Below, one piece after another: positions 17,491 through 28,343 of a stretch of DNA of 64,000 bases. The notes under the pieces are model-generated. The model worked only from the letters and a program-made list of their open reading frames with translations. It ran no database searches and was not told the origin of the DNA. Position 1 is the stretch's first letter. Each line of letters starts with the position of its first letter. Origin of the DNA: Acinetobacter gerneri DSM 14967 = CIP 107464 = MTCC 9824 (GTDB taxonomy: Bacteria > Pseudomonadota > Gammaproteobacteria > Pseudomonadales > Moraxellaceae). Location of the stretch: contig NZ_KB849543.1 in assembly GCF_000368565.1 (NCBI RefSeq), positions 293,736 through 357,735 of the forward strand. The letters are read 5' to 3'. The position numbers and the translations under genes are program-made.

Positions 17491-18429
17491 ATGAATAAAA
17501 CTTTGAAACCCTTATCAATAATCTATAACCAAAAATCTGGTTTTCATGCCAGTAAAAAAGAAGACGTCTACGAAAAAATTGTGACGATATTCACAGAACA
17601 GCAATTTGAAATACAGGTTTTTGAAATCAGTATTGATCGAAATTTTGATGAACAAATGCAAAAAATAATGGAGAGGCATCAGCAATCTGAGGATCAAGGG
17701 GTGATTGTTGCGGCTGGGGGAGATGGAACTTTAAATGCTGTTGCTGAAAAATTGATGCATCAAAATATACCAATGGGAATCTTGCCTTTAGGTACTTTTA
17801 ATTATGTGGCTCGGGTACTCGATATTCCTTTGGATCTCGTCGAAGCTGCAAAAGTGATTGCGACGGGTACGCCTCGCGATTCGCATGTAGCAAAAATCAA
17901 CCAACATATTTATCTCAATAATGCCAGTTTGGGGCTATATCCTTTATTTATAAAAAAACGAGAACAATACAATCAAAAGTTTGGTCGACTTTTACTCAAT
18001 GCTTATACTTCAGGACTAGATGTGCTGATTCGAGATCGACAGCAACTCAAACTTGAAGTTGAGGTCGATGGGCAGGTTTATCCAGTCAAAACGCCTTTGG
18101 TATTTTTTGGCAATAATCAATTACAACTCAAAGAACTCAACTTGCAAATCGCCAAAGATGCAGCAGAGGGGCATGTCGCTGGGATCGTTGTCGCAAAAAG
18201 TGATAAGCTGAGTTTGTTTAAAATGTTATTTCAATTGATGCGGGGCAATCTGGAAAATACGCCTGATGTTTATAGTTTCGCAGCTGAAAATGTCAAAATC
18301 CGTTCCAAGAAAAAACAACTTACCGTTGCTGTGGATGGTGAGCTTTTTGAAATAGAAACGCCACTCGATATAACTGTGGCAAAAAATGCGTTAAAAATTA
18401 TGGTGCCTCATGTTACTGCATCTGTCTGA
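17491..18429 (+). CDS. Diacylglycerol/lipid kinase family protein (YegS/DgkB type)
   Basis: The 312-residue soluble kinase of the DAGK catalytic family has an N-terminal LSIIYNQKSG, then the nucleotide-binding motif VAAGGDGTLNAVAEKL and LPLGTFNYVARVLDIP. The C-terminal half is the beta-sandwich typical of YegS/BmrU proteins. Likely substrates are lipids with a free hydroxyl, such as diacylglycerol; the exact one is unknown. The last 20 bp overlap the start of the phosphoesterase gene in another frame, so the pair is one operon. Unrelated to the membrane DgkA encoded at 55199. Confidence 0.88.
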   Translation: MNKTLKPLSIIYNQKSGFHASKKEDVYEKIVTIFTEQQFEIQVFEISIDRNFDEQMQKIMERHQQSEDQGVIVAAGGDGTLNAVAEKLMHQNIPMGILPLGTFNYVARVLDIPLDLVEAAKVIATGTPRDSHVAKINQHIYLNNASLGLYPLFIKKREQYNQKFGRLLLNAYTSGLDVLIRDRQQLKLEVEVDGQVYPVKTPLVFFGNNQLQLKELNLQIAKDAAEGHVAGIVVAKSDKLSLFKMLFQLMRGNLENTPDVYSFAAENVKIRSKKKQLTVAVDGELFEIETPLDITVAKNALKIMVPHVTASV

Positions 18430-19168
18430 CGTTCATTTTGGTACTGAGCGTCCAGTTTGTTTAGAAGCGATACAACGGTTTTGCAATCGTTTTAAACCCG
18501 AAGTGATTGCCATCAGTGGAGATCTTACACAACGTGCCAGATTGCCACAGTTTATTGCCTGTAAAATGTATTTTGAGCAATTGGGGATTCCTTATTTTGT
18601 GGTACCCGGTAATCACGATATACCGCTTTATCATGTGTGGGATCGGTTTTTTAGTCCTTTTGCCTTATATCAGCTGTTTTTTGGCAGCCTTGAAAATACT
18701 TTAATCACGGAACATTTTTATCTTATCGGGGTCAATACGATTCGCAGACGCTCACATACCAAAGGGCATTTATCGTTACAACAAATCCATGAAGTCAATG
18801 AAAAACTGATTCATGCGCCCAAAGATAAATTGAAAATTGTGGTGAGCCATCAACCTTTTTATACGGCTGTAAAAGATCGTCATGAAAATGATTGCCCTGA
18901 TCTTGCCAAATTGGCTGTGCAGTATTGGGGTGAAAGTGGCTTATTTGGTTTATTGCATGGACATTTACATCATGTGGCTGTGTTTGATCTCAATCAAGAA
19001 TATCAGTTGCATTTAGATCATCCTGTTTTTGAAATCCATGCAGGTACAGCAACTTCTTCACGTTTATATCGTGATACGCCCAATAGTTTTAATGTGCTCT
19101 TAAATGATGGAACAATCCAACATTATTTGTTCGATGAAAGCAGCAAAGATTTCGTTCTAAAAGTTTAA
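18410..19168 (+). CDS. Metallophosphoesterase
   Basis: The 252-residue calcineurin-like phosphoesterase has all signature blocks: LSDVHFG, ISGDLTQRA, VPGNHDIP, VVSHQPF and HGHLHH, which bind a dinuclear metal centre. Family members include cyclic-nucleotide phosphodiesterases (CpdA type) and UDP-diacylglucosamine hydrolases. The substrate here is not clear, and the link with a lipid kinase suggests lipid or nucleotide metabolism. Its ATG lies inside the last seven codons of the kinase gene. Confidence 0.88.
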   Translation: MLLHLSDVHFGTERPVCLEAIQRFCNRFKPEVIAISGDLTQRARLPQFIACKMYFEQLGIPYFVVPGNHDIPLYHVWDRFFSPFALYQLFFGSLENTLITEHFYLIGVNTIRRRSHTKGHLSLQQIHEVNEKLIHAPKDKLKIVVSHQPFYTAVKDRHENDCPDLAKLAVQYWGESGLFGLLHGHLHHVAVFDLNQEYQLHLDHPVFEIHAGTATSSRLYRDTPNSFNVLLNDGTIQHYLFDESSKDFVLKV

Positions 19169-19259
19169 CTTTTGATGGCGTGAAAAGGCAAAATTTTACT
19201 GATTTGATTATGAGTGTATAAAAATAATACAAAAAAATGAAAAATATTTGGGGTTAGCC

Positions 19260-19285
19260 CTTGAAGCGCATTTTTCCATCCCCAC
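19260..19285 (+). promoter_or_regulatory. Sigma-32 heat-shock promoter of groES-groEL
   Basis: CTTGAAG at 19260-19266 and CCCCAC at 19280-19285 are spaced by 13 bp, very close to the RpoH consensus (CTTGAAA, 11-16 bp, CCCCAT). The site is about 95 bp upstream of the groES ATG, where a heat-shock promoter is expected. Confidence 0.82.
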
Positions 19286-19379
19286 AAAAGTGTCATCGAA
19301 TTAATTTTGATGATGACGATGGATAGTCAGTCATTATCGTATCCTAATACTTATAAGACTTAGTCTGATGGAGTTATAT

Positions 19380-19670
19380 ATGAGCAACATTCGCCCATTA
19401 CATGATCGTGTTGTTATTCGCCGTGTTGAAGAAGAAACTAAAACTGCTGGTGGTATCTTGTTACCAGGTTCAGCAGCTGAAAAACCAGCTCAAGGTGAAA
19501 TCATTGCTGTAGGTAATGGTCAAGTGACTGACAATGGCGTTCGTGCTTTAGACGTTAAAGTTGGCGACAAAGTATTGTTCGGTACTTATGCTGGTACGAC
19601 TGTAAAAGTGAGCGGTGAAGAACTTCTTATTATGAAAGAGTCTGACATTTTAGCGGTATTGGAAGGTTAA
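19380..19670 (+). CDS. groES: Co-chaperonin GroES
   Basis: The 96-residue GroES caps the GroEL ring during protein folding. Typical features are the N-terminal [16 protein letters not shown], the mobile loop [17 protein letters not shown] that binds GroEL, and the C-terminal [11 protein letters not shown]. An ATT-less GTT start option 4 codons upstream is not needed: the ATG at 19380 has a GGAG site about 8 bp before it. It is followed by groEL after 70 bp in the standard operon. Confidence 0.97.
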   Translation: MSNIRPLHDRVVIRRVEEETKTAGGILLPGSAAEKPAQGEIIAVGNGQVTDNGVRALDVKVGDKVLFGTYAGTTVKVSGEELLIMKESDILAVLEG

Positions 19671-19737
19671 TCCCTTTCGCTAAATTTGATTCTCATTTGA
19701 AAATATCAGATTAAATATTTTAAAAATTTTGGAGTAG

Positions 19738-21375
<1,638 letters not shown>

Positions 21376-21414
21376 TTCGCTTAAAGGTGATCGTGATTAG
21401 ATCACCACAGATTC

Positions 21415-21445
21415 AAAAAAGGTCGCATATATTGCGACCTTTTTT
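21415..21445 (+). terminator. Terminator of groEL, usable in both directions
   Basis: GGTCGCA (21421-21427) pairs with TGCGACC (21433-21439) around TATAT. Six A residues precede and six T residues follow the stem. It can stop groEL on the plus strand and bauF on the minus strand. Confidence 0.92.
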
Positions 21446-21557
21446 ATTGAAGTTATACTTTGTAGAGCATTTTTATGTTAGTTTTTGGCTCATTTCGATT
21501 AATGCTGATTGATTTGCTTTGAGCTTATTTTGATGTAATGCTTATTCACATCAACAC

Positions 21558-22442
21558 TTATAATGAATCCTTTGATATGTCATTTTCAATTTCATTTGGC
21601 ATATCTAAATCATCATATTCTGCCAAGGTTTTACCTTGTTGAGTGTGTTGTAAATAATGCTTTGCACGAACTTTATCTAAGTCTGAACTTGATACACCAG
21701 CTTTCCAATAACCCGAAATTTTCACAAGATTTTTATCCATTTTATGTTCTTCTAAAAATAACTCACGTAATGCTCGAGCTTCACTACGTTCACAAGCTGC
21801 CCAAATCGTTTTATTTGTACAATCATCAATTTGTAAGGCTGATGCAAATAACCAGCCCGTTTGATGATGATCAGTTTTATGCAGAAAATGGATGCGGATC
21901 TGATCGGATAGAGGTAATTGTTGAATAATATTTTCTTCAAAACTTTCAATATAAAGATCAGCGCTGATACCTTTCTGCCAATGTTGCAAAATAGAATAAA
22001 GCGCAGGGATCGCCGTATCATCAGCAAACATCACGACGTGTTTATCTAGAGAAAAATCAGGCGCAAAATGTGGACGTGGTCCAATGATCTTGATGTTATC
22101 GCCGACCTGAACTGTATTTAACCACTGCATCGCAGGGCTTAAGTCTGCATGTTTGACCAGATCAATTTCTATTTTAGATTTTTCGGCATCAAATGCTCTA
22201 ACAGTATAAACACGGGAAATAGGTAGATTATTTTCAATATTGGCAAAAAGCAGTCTCAAAGCGACGTTGGGAAGTGCCCATAACTCAGCTTGAGATGTGT
22301 CAATTTTACCTGTGATTCTTGCGATAGATGGAAAGGGCTGAGTGATTGAAACAATGGACATTTCAATTTGTTGCATATCATGACGCGCAGCATTTTTATC
22401 TGTGAATGATTTTAAATTTTGTTTAGATGTCACGGTATTCAT
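21558..22442 (-). CDS. bauF: Siderophore-interacting protein (ferric-siderophore reductase)
   Basis: The 294-residue FAD-binding SIP-family protein (ViuB type) probably reduces ferric acinetobactin in the cytoplasm to release iron. Visible motifs are the flavin-binding SRVYTVRAF, GPRPHFAP, FADDTAIPAL for NAD(P)H, WAACERSEARALRELFL, and the C-terminal SGYWKAG. A GTG three codons upstream is possible, but the ATG at 22442 has an AAGG 8 bp before it. It is divergent from basA with a Fur box between, the same arrangement as bauF-basA in A. baumannii. Confidence 0.92.
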   Translation of the reverse strand: MNTVTSKQNLKSFTDKNAARHDMQQIEMSIVSITQPFPSIARITGKIDTSQAELWALPNVALRLLFANIENNLPISRVYTVRAFDAEKSKIEIDLVKHADLSPAMQWLNTVQVGDNIKIIGPRPHFAPDFSLDKHVVMFADDTAIPALYSILQHWQKGISADLYIESFEENIIQQLPLSDQIRIHFLHKTDHHQTGWLFASALQIDDCTNKTIWAACERSEARALRELFLEEHKMDKNLVKISGYWKAGVSSSDLDKVRAKHYLQHTQQGKTLAEYDDLDMPNEIENDISKDSL

Positions 22443-22534
22443 GCTAATCACCTTTGGAAGATCGGAAACACGCAGGGTGGTGATCTTTTGTTTGAGCCAT
22501 TCAGTTCACTAAGATAAAGTAAGATGGTATAAAT

Positions 22535-22553
22535 GTAAATAATAATTATTATC
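22535..22553. promoter_or_regulatory. Fur box between bauF and basA
   Basis: The 19-mer GTAAATAATAATTATTATC matches the Fur consensus GATAATGATAATCATTATC at 15 of 19 positions. It lies in the divergent promoter region and could repress both genes when iron is plentiful. Confidence 0.78.
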
Positions 22554-22694
22554 ATTTAAAAGATTATTAAAAGGGTTTAATATATTTTGATGAGATAAAA
22601 AGTAGGCTAAGAAGCAGAACAACTCATCGTTCTTGGCAAGCTTTTGTCACTCCCAATTATAGTATTAAATAAAAATGATCGAGGAAATTTACAG

Positions 22695-24605
22695 ATGCAA
22701 GTCGATATTGATCACACACTAGAAATGAATAATTCACATAAAAATATGGTTAAAACACAGCTTGAAATTGTAGAAAAAGATCATAACTTTGCTGATATTT
22801 CAGATTATCTATATCGCATTCAACAGCATTTGTTTTTTCAGTCCTTGACTAAAACAGCGTTGATTTATGATGAAAAATGTATTGGCTATGCTGAGTTAGC
22901 ACATCAAGTGAATCAGATGATGTTGGCATTGGATCGACTGCAACTCAAAAAGGGTGCAGTGGTTGCTATTCAATTGGGTAAATGTCCTGAATATATTTAC
23001 AGTGTTTTAGCATGTGCTTTAAAAGGTCTGATTTGGTTGCCGATCGATATGGATTCACCAGCACTACGACGTGAATATTTATTGGCAAATAGCCGAGTGG
23101 ATTTGGTGATCGCGAAGCAGCCGATTGAAAATTATGCTTATGTATTGATAGATGAAATATTGAGTGAAAATAGATATGAATTTTCGCAATTCAGTGCTGA
23201 AAATATAATACCAGTCTCTCAAATGACTTATAGCATGAGTCGTGATGCTGCCTATTATCTATATACCTCAGGCAGTACAGGCACCCCAAAATGTGTTGTT
23301 CTAAATAATCAAGCAACTGCCAATGGGCTTGAACAAAGTATCGAAAAATGGCAGATGACAGCAGATGATGTGGTGATGGCTGTCACGCCATTTCATCATG
23401 ATATGTCGGTATTTGATGTTTTTGCTACTCTGTCGTTGGGAGCAACTTTGGTGATTCCAACAGCAGAACAAAGTAAAAATGCCTTGGCATGGACAAACTT
23501 AGTCGAAAAAAATCAGATCTCGATATGGGTGAGCGTGCCTGCAATCGTTGATATGTTGTGTAGTGTCGCCAATCCTGATCAATTGCAGTCTTTGCGTCTG
23601 ATTGCGCAGGGTGGCGACTATATCAAAGCAAATTTGATTGAAAAATTACGCCTAAATCTACCCAACGCTCGATTATTTTCCTTAGGTGGACCGACTGAAA
23701 CTACGATTTGGAGTATTTGGCATGAGATAGACGATGCCGATCAGGATGTTATTCCTTATGGTAAGGCGCTGAAGCATAATCAATATTTTATTTTAAATGA
23801 AAATTTGCAAGTTTGTCAGGTGGGTGAAGTTGGTCGAATGTATATGGTCGGGACAAATTTATCTAACGGCTATCTCCTAGATGGAAAAATTAGCCCAAAA
23901 GATTTTGTACCTATCACTATTTCAGCCGATACAACTGAGATGGCATTTAGAATGAGTGATCTAGGCTATGTTCGAGCAGATGGAAATATCATTTTTGCCG
24001 GGCGAGAAGAGGGCTATCTCAAGGTGAAAGGGGTGCGTATCTCGGCGGCCGAAGTAGAGACAGCTTTGATGAAATACACACCGATTCAAGAAATCGTTAC
24101 AGTGTGCTGTACTCATCCTCAAACTGAGATTGCGGAGTTGGTTGCGATGTTTAGTTTGGCAAATGTTCAAGAAAAAATAGATATCCAAGATTTGAAAAGT
24201 CAGTTAAAAAATTATCTACCTCAGTCGCATATTCCTACAAAATGGTATTGTGTCGATCAATTGCCTTTAACGCAAAATGCTAAAATTGATCGAAAATTAT
24301 TGCAAAAAATGGCGCAGGAGCAACTGTATCCTCAAGCCCAAAATTTAAAAAATAAGCACATTGCTTTAGAGCATATTTCAGATACGGTTATGGATATTTT
24401 TCGGGAATTTGTTGAACAAGAATTTTCGTCCAATATTTTTTATCAAACGGAAATCCTTCGACTCGGTATTCGTACTAAACAGTTAAAACAAATCGCTGAA
24501 AAAATCGCTGAAAAATATGATATTCGTTTGGATTTTTATGTGCTTGCTAGTTGTAAGACTGTAGAGGATGTGGTCAATCAAGTACAAAAACAGACAGTAA
24601 ATTGA
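22695..24605 (+). CDS. basA: NRPS adenylation protein BasA
   Basis: The 636-residue protein activates the amino acid of the siderophore (threonine in acinetobactin). Adenylation motifs are clear: YTSGSTGTPK (191-200), GGPTETTIWS (331-340), FRMSDLGY with D422, the hinge GREEGYLKVKGVRIS, and A10 LPLTQNAKIDRK with K530. Residues from about 556 on resemble a carrier domain. The site that should read LGGHS is LGIRT, so the phosphopantetheine serine is replaced by T594 and the domain cannot be primed normally. The BasB carrier is the likely acceptor. A TTG 17 codons upstream is less likely than this ATG, which follows GAGGAA. Confidence 0.9.
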   Translation: MQVDIDHTLEMNNSHKNMVKTQLEIVEKDHNFADISDYLYRIQQHLFFQSLTKTALIYDEKCIGYAELAHQVNQMMLALDRLQLKKGAVVAIQLGKCPEYIYSVLACALKGLIWLPIDMDSPALRREYLLANSRVDLVIAKQPIENYAYVLIDEILSENRYEFSQFSAENIIPVSQMTYSMSRDAAYYLYTSGSTGTPKCVVLNNQATANGLEQSIEKWQMTADDVVMAVTPFHHDMSVFDVFATLSLGATLVIPTAEQSKNALAWTNLVEKNQISIWVSVPAIVDMLCSVANPDQLQSLRLIAQGGDYIKANLIEKLRLNLPNARLFSLGGPTETTIWSIWHEIDDADQDVIPYGKALKHNQYFILNENLQVCQVGEVGRMYMVGTNLSNGYLLDGKISPKDFVPITISADTTEMAFRMSDLGYVRADGNIIFAGREEGYLKVKGVRISAAEVETALMKYTPIQEIVTVCCTHPQTEIAELVAMFSLANVQEKIDIQDLKSQLKNYLPQSHIPTKWYCVDQLPLTQNAKIDRKLLQKMAQEQLYPQAQNLKNKHIALEHISDTVMDIFREFVEQEFSSNIFYQTEILRLGIRTKQLKQIAEKIAEKYDIRLDFYVLASCKTVEDVVNQVQKQTVN

Positions 24606-24656
24606 TTTTTGAAATATTTATTTAAATAATTGAAAATAAGTAATAAATTTTATTTA

Positions 24657-25545
24657 AGATGATTAAATAGCCACTGCTTTTCTTTATGATTATAAATAGT
24701 TTGCGTAGGCAATTTGCCTAACTTTTCAGGGATGAAAAGTTACAAAAATCCTTGTTGGACAGAAGGACTACATCCCTGTAATCCCTGTCCAACGGACGGC
24801 ATCCTGCCTTGTCACAATAGTCAAATTTACTGTGAATTGGGATAATATCGTGGGGGTTTAATCCCTCTCAACCTCCCTTTGAGAAAGGGAGGGATTGGCT
24901 GGTTTTTAGTTTACTGCCGTGCCATGCGACAGGAGATTTTTTCTACGAAAATTAATGAAAATCATCATGAAAAGATAAGAATGTATGGAAAATAAATTTA
25001 TAAATAAAAAAGATCAGATGACTATTCAGCCACTACTTTTCTTTATGATTATGAAAGGATTGTGTAGGCAATTTGCCTAACTTTTCAGGGATGAAAAGTT
25101 ACAAAAATCCTTATTGGACAGAAGGACTACGTCCCTGTAATCCCTGTCCAACGGACGGCATCCTGCCTTGTCACGGTAGTTAATTCTATTGTGAATTGAG
25201 ATTTATATAAAAATAAATATCATGGAGGCTTCAATTTCTCCCAACCTCCCTTTGAGAAAGGGAGGGGTAGCTAGTTTTTAGTTTACTACTGTGCCATGCA
25301 ATAGGAGATTTTTTCATGTAAATAATTGAAAATTATAAAAATATAATGGTGTATGGAAAATAAATTTATAAATAAAAAGATCAGATGATTAAATAACCAT
25401 TACTTTTCTTCATGGATATGAATGGACTGGGCAGGTAATTTGCCTAACTTTTCAGGGATGAAAAGTTACAAAAATCCTCGTTGGACAGAAAGACTACGCC
25501 CCTGTAATCCCTGTCCAACGGACGGTATCCTGCCTTGTCATGAGA
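24657..25545. repeat. Tandem ~360-bp repeats (2.5 copies), structured
   Basis: Three imperfect direct copies follow one another: 24657-25015, 25016-25382 and a partial 25383-25545. The anchor GTAGGCAATTTGCCTAAC occurs at 24705 and 25064, and as GCAGGTAATTTGCCTAAC at 25431. Each copy holds hairpin AACTTTTC/GAAAAGTT with loop AGGGAT, then a longer stem starting TTGGACAG and ending CTGTCCAA that encloses ATCCCT, complementary to the first loop. The two full copies also contain a palindrome ACCTCCCTTT-GAG-AAAGGGAGG. No protein is credible. The array fills the gap between basA and basB. A multicopy small RNA family is a possible explanation. Confidence 0.85.
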
Positions 25546-25570
25546 GCCAACCACTTATATCAAAAACCAA

Positions 25571-25613
25571 TCAGCTCCTCCCTTTTTAAAGGGAGGTTGG
25601 GAGGGATTAATCC
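25571..25613. repeat. Inverted copy of the CCTCCCTTT/AAAGGGAGG palindromic element
   Basis: CTCCTCCCTTTTTAAAGGGAGG followed by TTGGGAGGGATTAATCCC is the reverse complement of the segment seen inside repeat units 1 (24857-24893) and 2 (25230-25266). It behaves like a REP-type intergenic element close to the 3' end of basB. Confidence 0.75.
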
Positions 25614-25675
25614 CACACAACACATTTTTTGTGTAGATCCCTATTTATTGTTAAATGGCAAACGAGTTAAACCGT

Positions 25676-27805
25676 TTATTTGCGATTTAATTCATTCAAG
25701 ATGTTTTGGATCATTTCGCCAATTTGTTCGACAAGCGCCGTAGGATAGCGATGTGCTTGATAGGTCACAATCAGGCTGAGTTGATGTTGATCATTGATGA
25801 GATTGTCCATGATTTCAAAATGCAGTCCAAACATGGATTCATTACGTTCAGGCAAAATTTGTCGATATTGAACATCACCCTGCGGTGTTTTAAATGCACC
25901 ATTTAGTGCATTATTTGAGTGAATATGGATATAAACATCAAAGATTAGTCCAGCGTCATCAGCCAAGCCTAAAGCTTTTTGAATGTGATTGATGGGTGTG
26001 TCTGCATAAGCCATTGATTTATTTAACATTTGACTGGTCTTTTCAAGAAGCTGTGCAAAATTTTGTTCAGGACTGAACTGAGTGCGATGCGCCACCATTG
26101 TGGTTAAATAACCCACAGTATCAAAGAAATACGGATCAGTACGACCAGATGCGGATGTGCCGATTACAATCTCTTTTAGGTCGCCTGTTTTTTGTAGTGA
26201 GCTGATAATTGCAGTATAAATCACACTAAAAATAGAGGAATGATGCAACCTTGAAAATGCTGAAATGCTTTGATAAGTCTCTGGACTGAATTTTAATTCT
26301 AGCCATTCAACTTTGGGTTCAAGCATTGGCTGTGCAGTTGAAGTTGCAGAATTTTTTAGATCTAAACCATAGGTTGCACCTTGTAACAGGTCTTTCCAAT
26401 ACTGGATATGTTCAGAATTTAAGCCATTTTTTTGTTGCGAGATCGCCAATTCATGAATGCTATTTGCAGGCATGTCCCATCGAGGTGTTTGTTGATTTAA
26501 ACGTGCATAATAGGCTGTTTCTAGATCAGACATGATGCTGTTGAGTGACCATTCATCAATCACCATATGATGCACTAAAAAGGACAATGTTTGTTGCCCA
26601 TTTGCATTTTTAAGGAAGCGAATTCTGATTGGTAATTCACGTGAAAGATCAAACTTATAAGCGGCTTCTTCAGCAAGCGTGACGCCTTGACTTTCATTAC
26701 TGCTCCAAAACCATTTGTATTGATTGAGTGAGGCAAGGGGAGCAATAGATTGGGTTACTTTTTCATTGTCTATTTTAAATAATGTTCGTAAGCCGACATG
26801 GCGGACGACGAGATCATGAAAGGCTTGGAAGAATATCTCTTCATCAATTTGATCTTGAAATTCGATAGCAAAAGGCAGGTTGTAAATAGGGCTGAAATCA
26901 AAAGCAGAATAAGCTTGCCATAAGAAATCTTGGGTAAAGGTTAAAGGGGCTTGTTCAAGTTTTTCATGTGAATTTTGTTGAGTTGTTGCATTTTTTAGCG
27001 AGGCGTATTGGGCTAAAGCTGATGCAGTCGGTGATTTGAAAAAATCGTTGAAACTCAGCTCTATACCATGGCGATTTTGTAGATAGCCAATGACGCGTGT
27101 GGCCAAAAGTGAATGTCCACCAAAATCAAAGAAATCATCTTCTGCCGTCATCTCAGGCTCAGCCAGTATATTTTTAAATTCAGTCAAAATAATCTGACTG
27201 ATCTCATTCTGACTCAGTGTATTGCTCGCTTTCTGGTCGTGATTTTGATCATTGCTTGTTAAGGTTGGACTACTTGCTGTCTGCTCTGAAGTTTCAAGCA
27301 GAATGGTTTGCAATTGAGTGCTATTGATTTGATTTTCATTATAATTATTTTTTATTTCTTCGATAATGTTATTTAGCTGATAGCTTTCTTGTAAGATCGG
27401 ATGTAGACACAGTGCCAGTAAAATATCTTGTTCAGTTTGTATAATTAGGGCATTCAAAGGTGGATCAGTTTCAGCATTCCATGGTTTATTTTTAAAATAG
27501 GATAGGCGCTGTTCGAGCTGATTTGTGTCAGTTGTTAATGTTTGGATACCGAGATCAAAAGACGGATCAATTATTTTGTTGAGGTCACCGTCCTCACTAA
27601 AGATGAAGCGGCTATTGAGATCAGGATGCTGTTCGATGACATTTCTTATGCTCATTTTGAGCAAAGATAACTCAGGTTCGGCATCAAATTTGTACAATTC
27701 AAAATGTTGAACGATTTGTTCAGGTTGTTGCAATTGCAGCATCCAGATGTATTCCTCGTGCTCACTGACCGCTAGGGGAGAAGCTTCACAGTACTGTTCT
27801 GACAT
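25676..27805 (-). CDS. basB: NRPS carrier-condensation protein BasB
   Basis: The 709-residue protein corresponds to BasB, like AngM of anguibactin synthesis. Residues 1-190 have no clear motif and look like a remnant condensation-type domain. A canonical carrier domain follows at about 200-270 with FGGHSLL, S232 carrying phosphopantetheine. The condensation domain (280-705) has HHMVIDEW, with H413 and D417. It holds the aminoacyl chain and transfers the product to N-hydroxyhistamine, releasing the siderophore. The start has an AGGA 8-9 bp upstream. It is transcribed toward basA, away from bauD, as in A. baumannii. Confidence 0.9.
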   Translation of the reverse strand: MSEQYCEASPLAVSEHEEYIWMLQLQQPEQIVQHFELYKFDAEPELSLLKMSIRNVIEQHPDLNSRFIFSEDGDLNKIIDPSFDLGIQTLTTDTNQLEQRLSYFKNKPWNAETDPPLNALIIQTEQDILLALCLHPILQESYQLNNIIEEIKNNYNENQINSTQLQTILLETSEQTASSPTLTSNDQNHDQKASNTLSQNEISQIILTEFKNILAEPEMTAEDDFFDFGGHSLLATRVIGYLQNRHGIELSFNDFFKSPTASALAQYASLKNATTQQNSHEKLEQAPLTFTQDFLWQAYSAFDFSPIYNLPFAIEFQDQIDEEIFFQAFHDLVVRHVGLRTLFKIDNEKVTQSIAPLASLNQYKWFWSSNESQGVTLAEEAAYKFDLSRELPIRIRFLKNANGQQTLSFLVHHMVIDEWSLNSIMSDLETAYYARLNQQTPRWDMPANSIHELAISQQKNGLNSEHIQYWKDLLQGATYGLDLKNSATSTAQPMLEPKVEWLELKFSPETYQSISAFSRLHHSSIFSVIYTAIISSLQKTGDLKEIVIGTSASGRTDPYFFDTVGYLTTMVAHRTQFSPEQNFAQLLEKTSQMLNKSMAYADTPINHIQKALGLADDAGLIFDVYIHIHSNNALNGAFKTPQGDVQYRQILPERNESMFGLHFEIMDNLINDQHQLSLIVTYQAHRYPTALVEQIGEMIQNILNELNRK

Positions 27806-27824
27806 TGAATAAATCCTATTTTAT

Positions 27825-27853
27825 AAAGCTGATTTTGATCAGCTTTTTTTTCA
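27825..27853 (+). terminator. Plus-strand terminator in front of basB
   Basis: AAAGCTGA (27825-27832) pairs with TCAGCTTT (27839-27846) around TTTTGA, followed by further T residues. It stops transcription on the plus strand although no plus-strand gene ends here. On the minus strand the same hairpin lies in the basB leader, about 20 nt before the start codon. Confidence 0.7.
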
Positions 27854-28343
27854 TTTTTCGAAATTTATATATTTGCTGAAAGATAAAACATTTCATTTAT
27901 TTAGTTTTATCTCATTCACAACCGCATGTTTTATGCCGCTGTAAATCACTTGAGTTATTCGTTATTCAAGTATTTGGGGCTTACATTTTGTTCAAAACAT
28001 ATTATAATTGATAATCATTTGCAATAAGATTATCATTATTCTTTGTGCATTGTGATGTAAAACCAATGATTTAAATAAAAAAGCTTATTTATGAGAAATT
28101 TATAAATATCTATTTTTTATATCATTTTAGAATTTTTAAATAGATCAAATGCACTATTTACCTGAAATAGAACAAGTAGAGCCGAACAATGCAGAGAAAT
28201 AGAGAAATGGGCATCTGTGATTTATTTCAACTAAAGCTTGGACTAAACAAACAGTACTTCTGGCTCAGCCATATCCATAATCGAAGCAGTAATTTTTCGA
28301 TGAAAAGAGAACAGCCCCCACATTTTTATGGAGCGTGTGCCTA
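27854..28343. promoter_or_regulatory. Divergent basB/bauD control region
   Basis: This AT-rich region between basB and bauD holds two adjacent Fur-box-like sequences: at 28004-28022 around TTGATAATCATT and at 28022-28040 around AGATTATCATTATT. Each has 13 of 19 matches to consensus, so a broader Fur occupancy is likely. The following 300 bp before bauD show no ORF with a ribosome binding site or coding character. Confidence 0.7.

Noticed and set aside
25540..25743. Short plus-strand frame at the end of the repeat array
   Set aside because: It spans the REP-like palindrome and the 3' end of basB. No family and no ribosome binding site.
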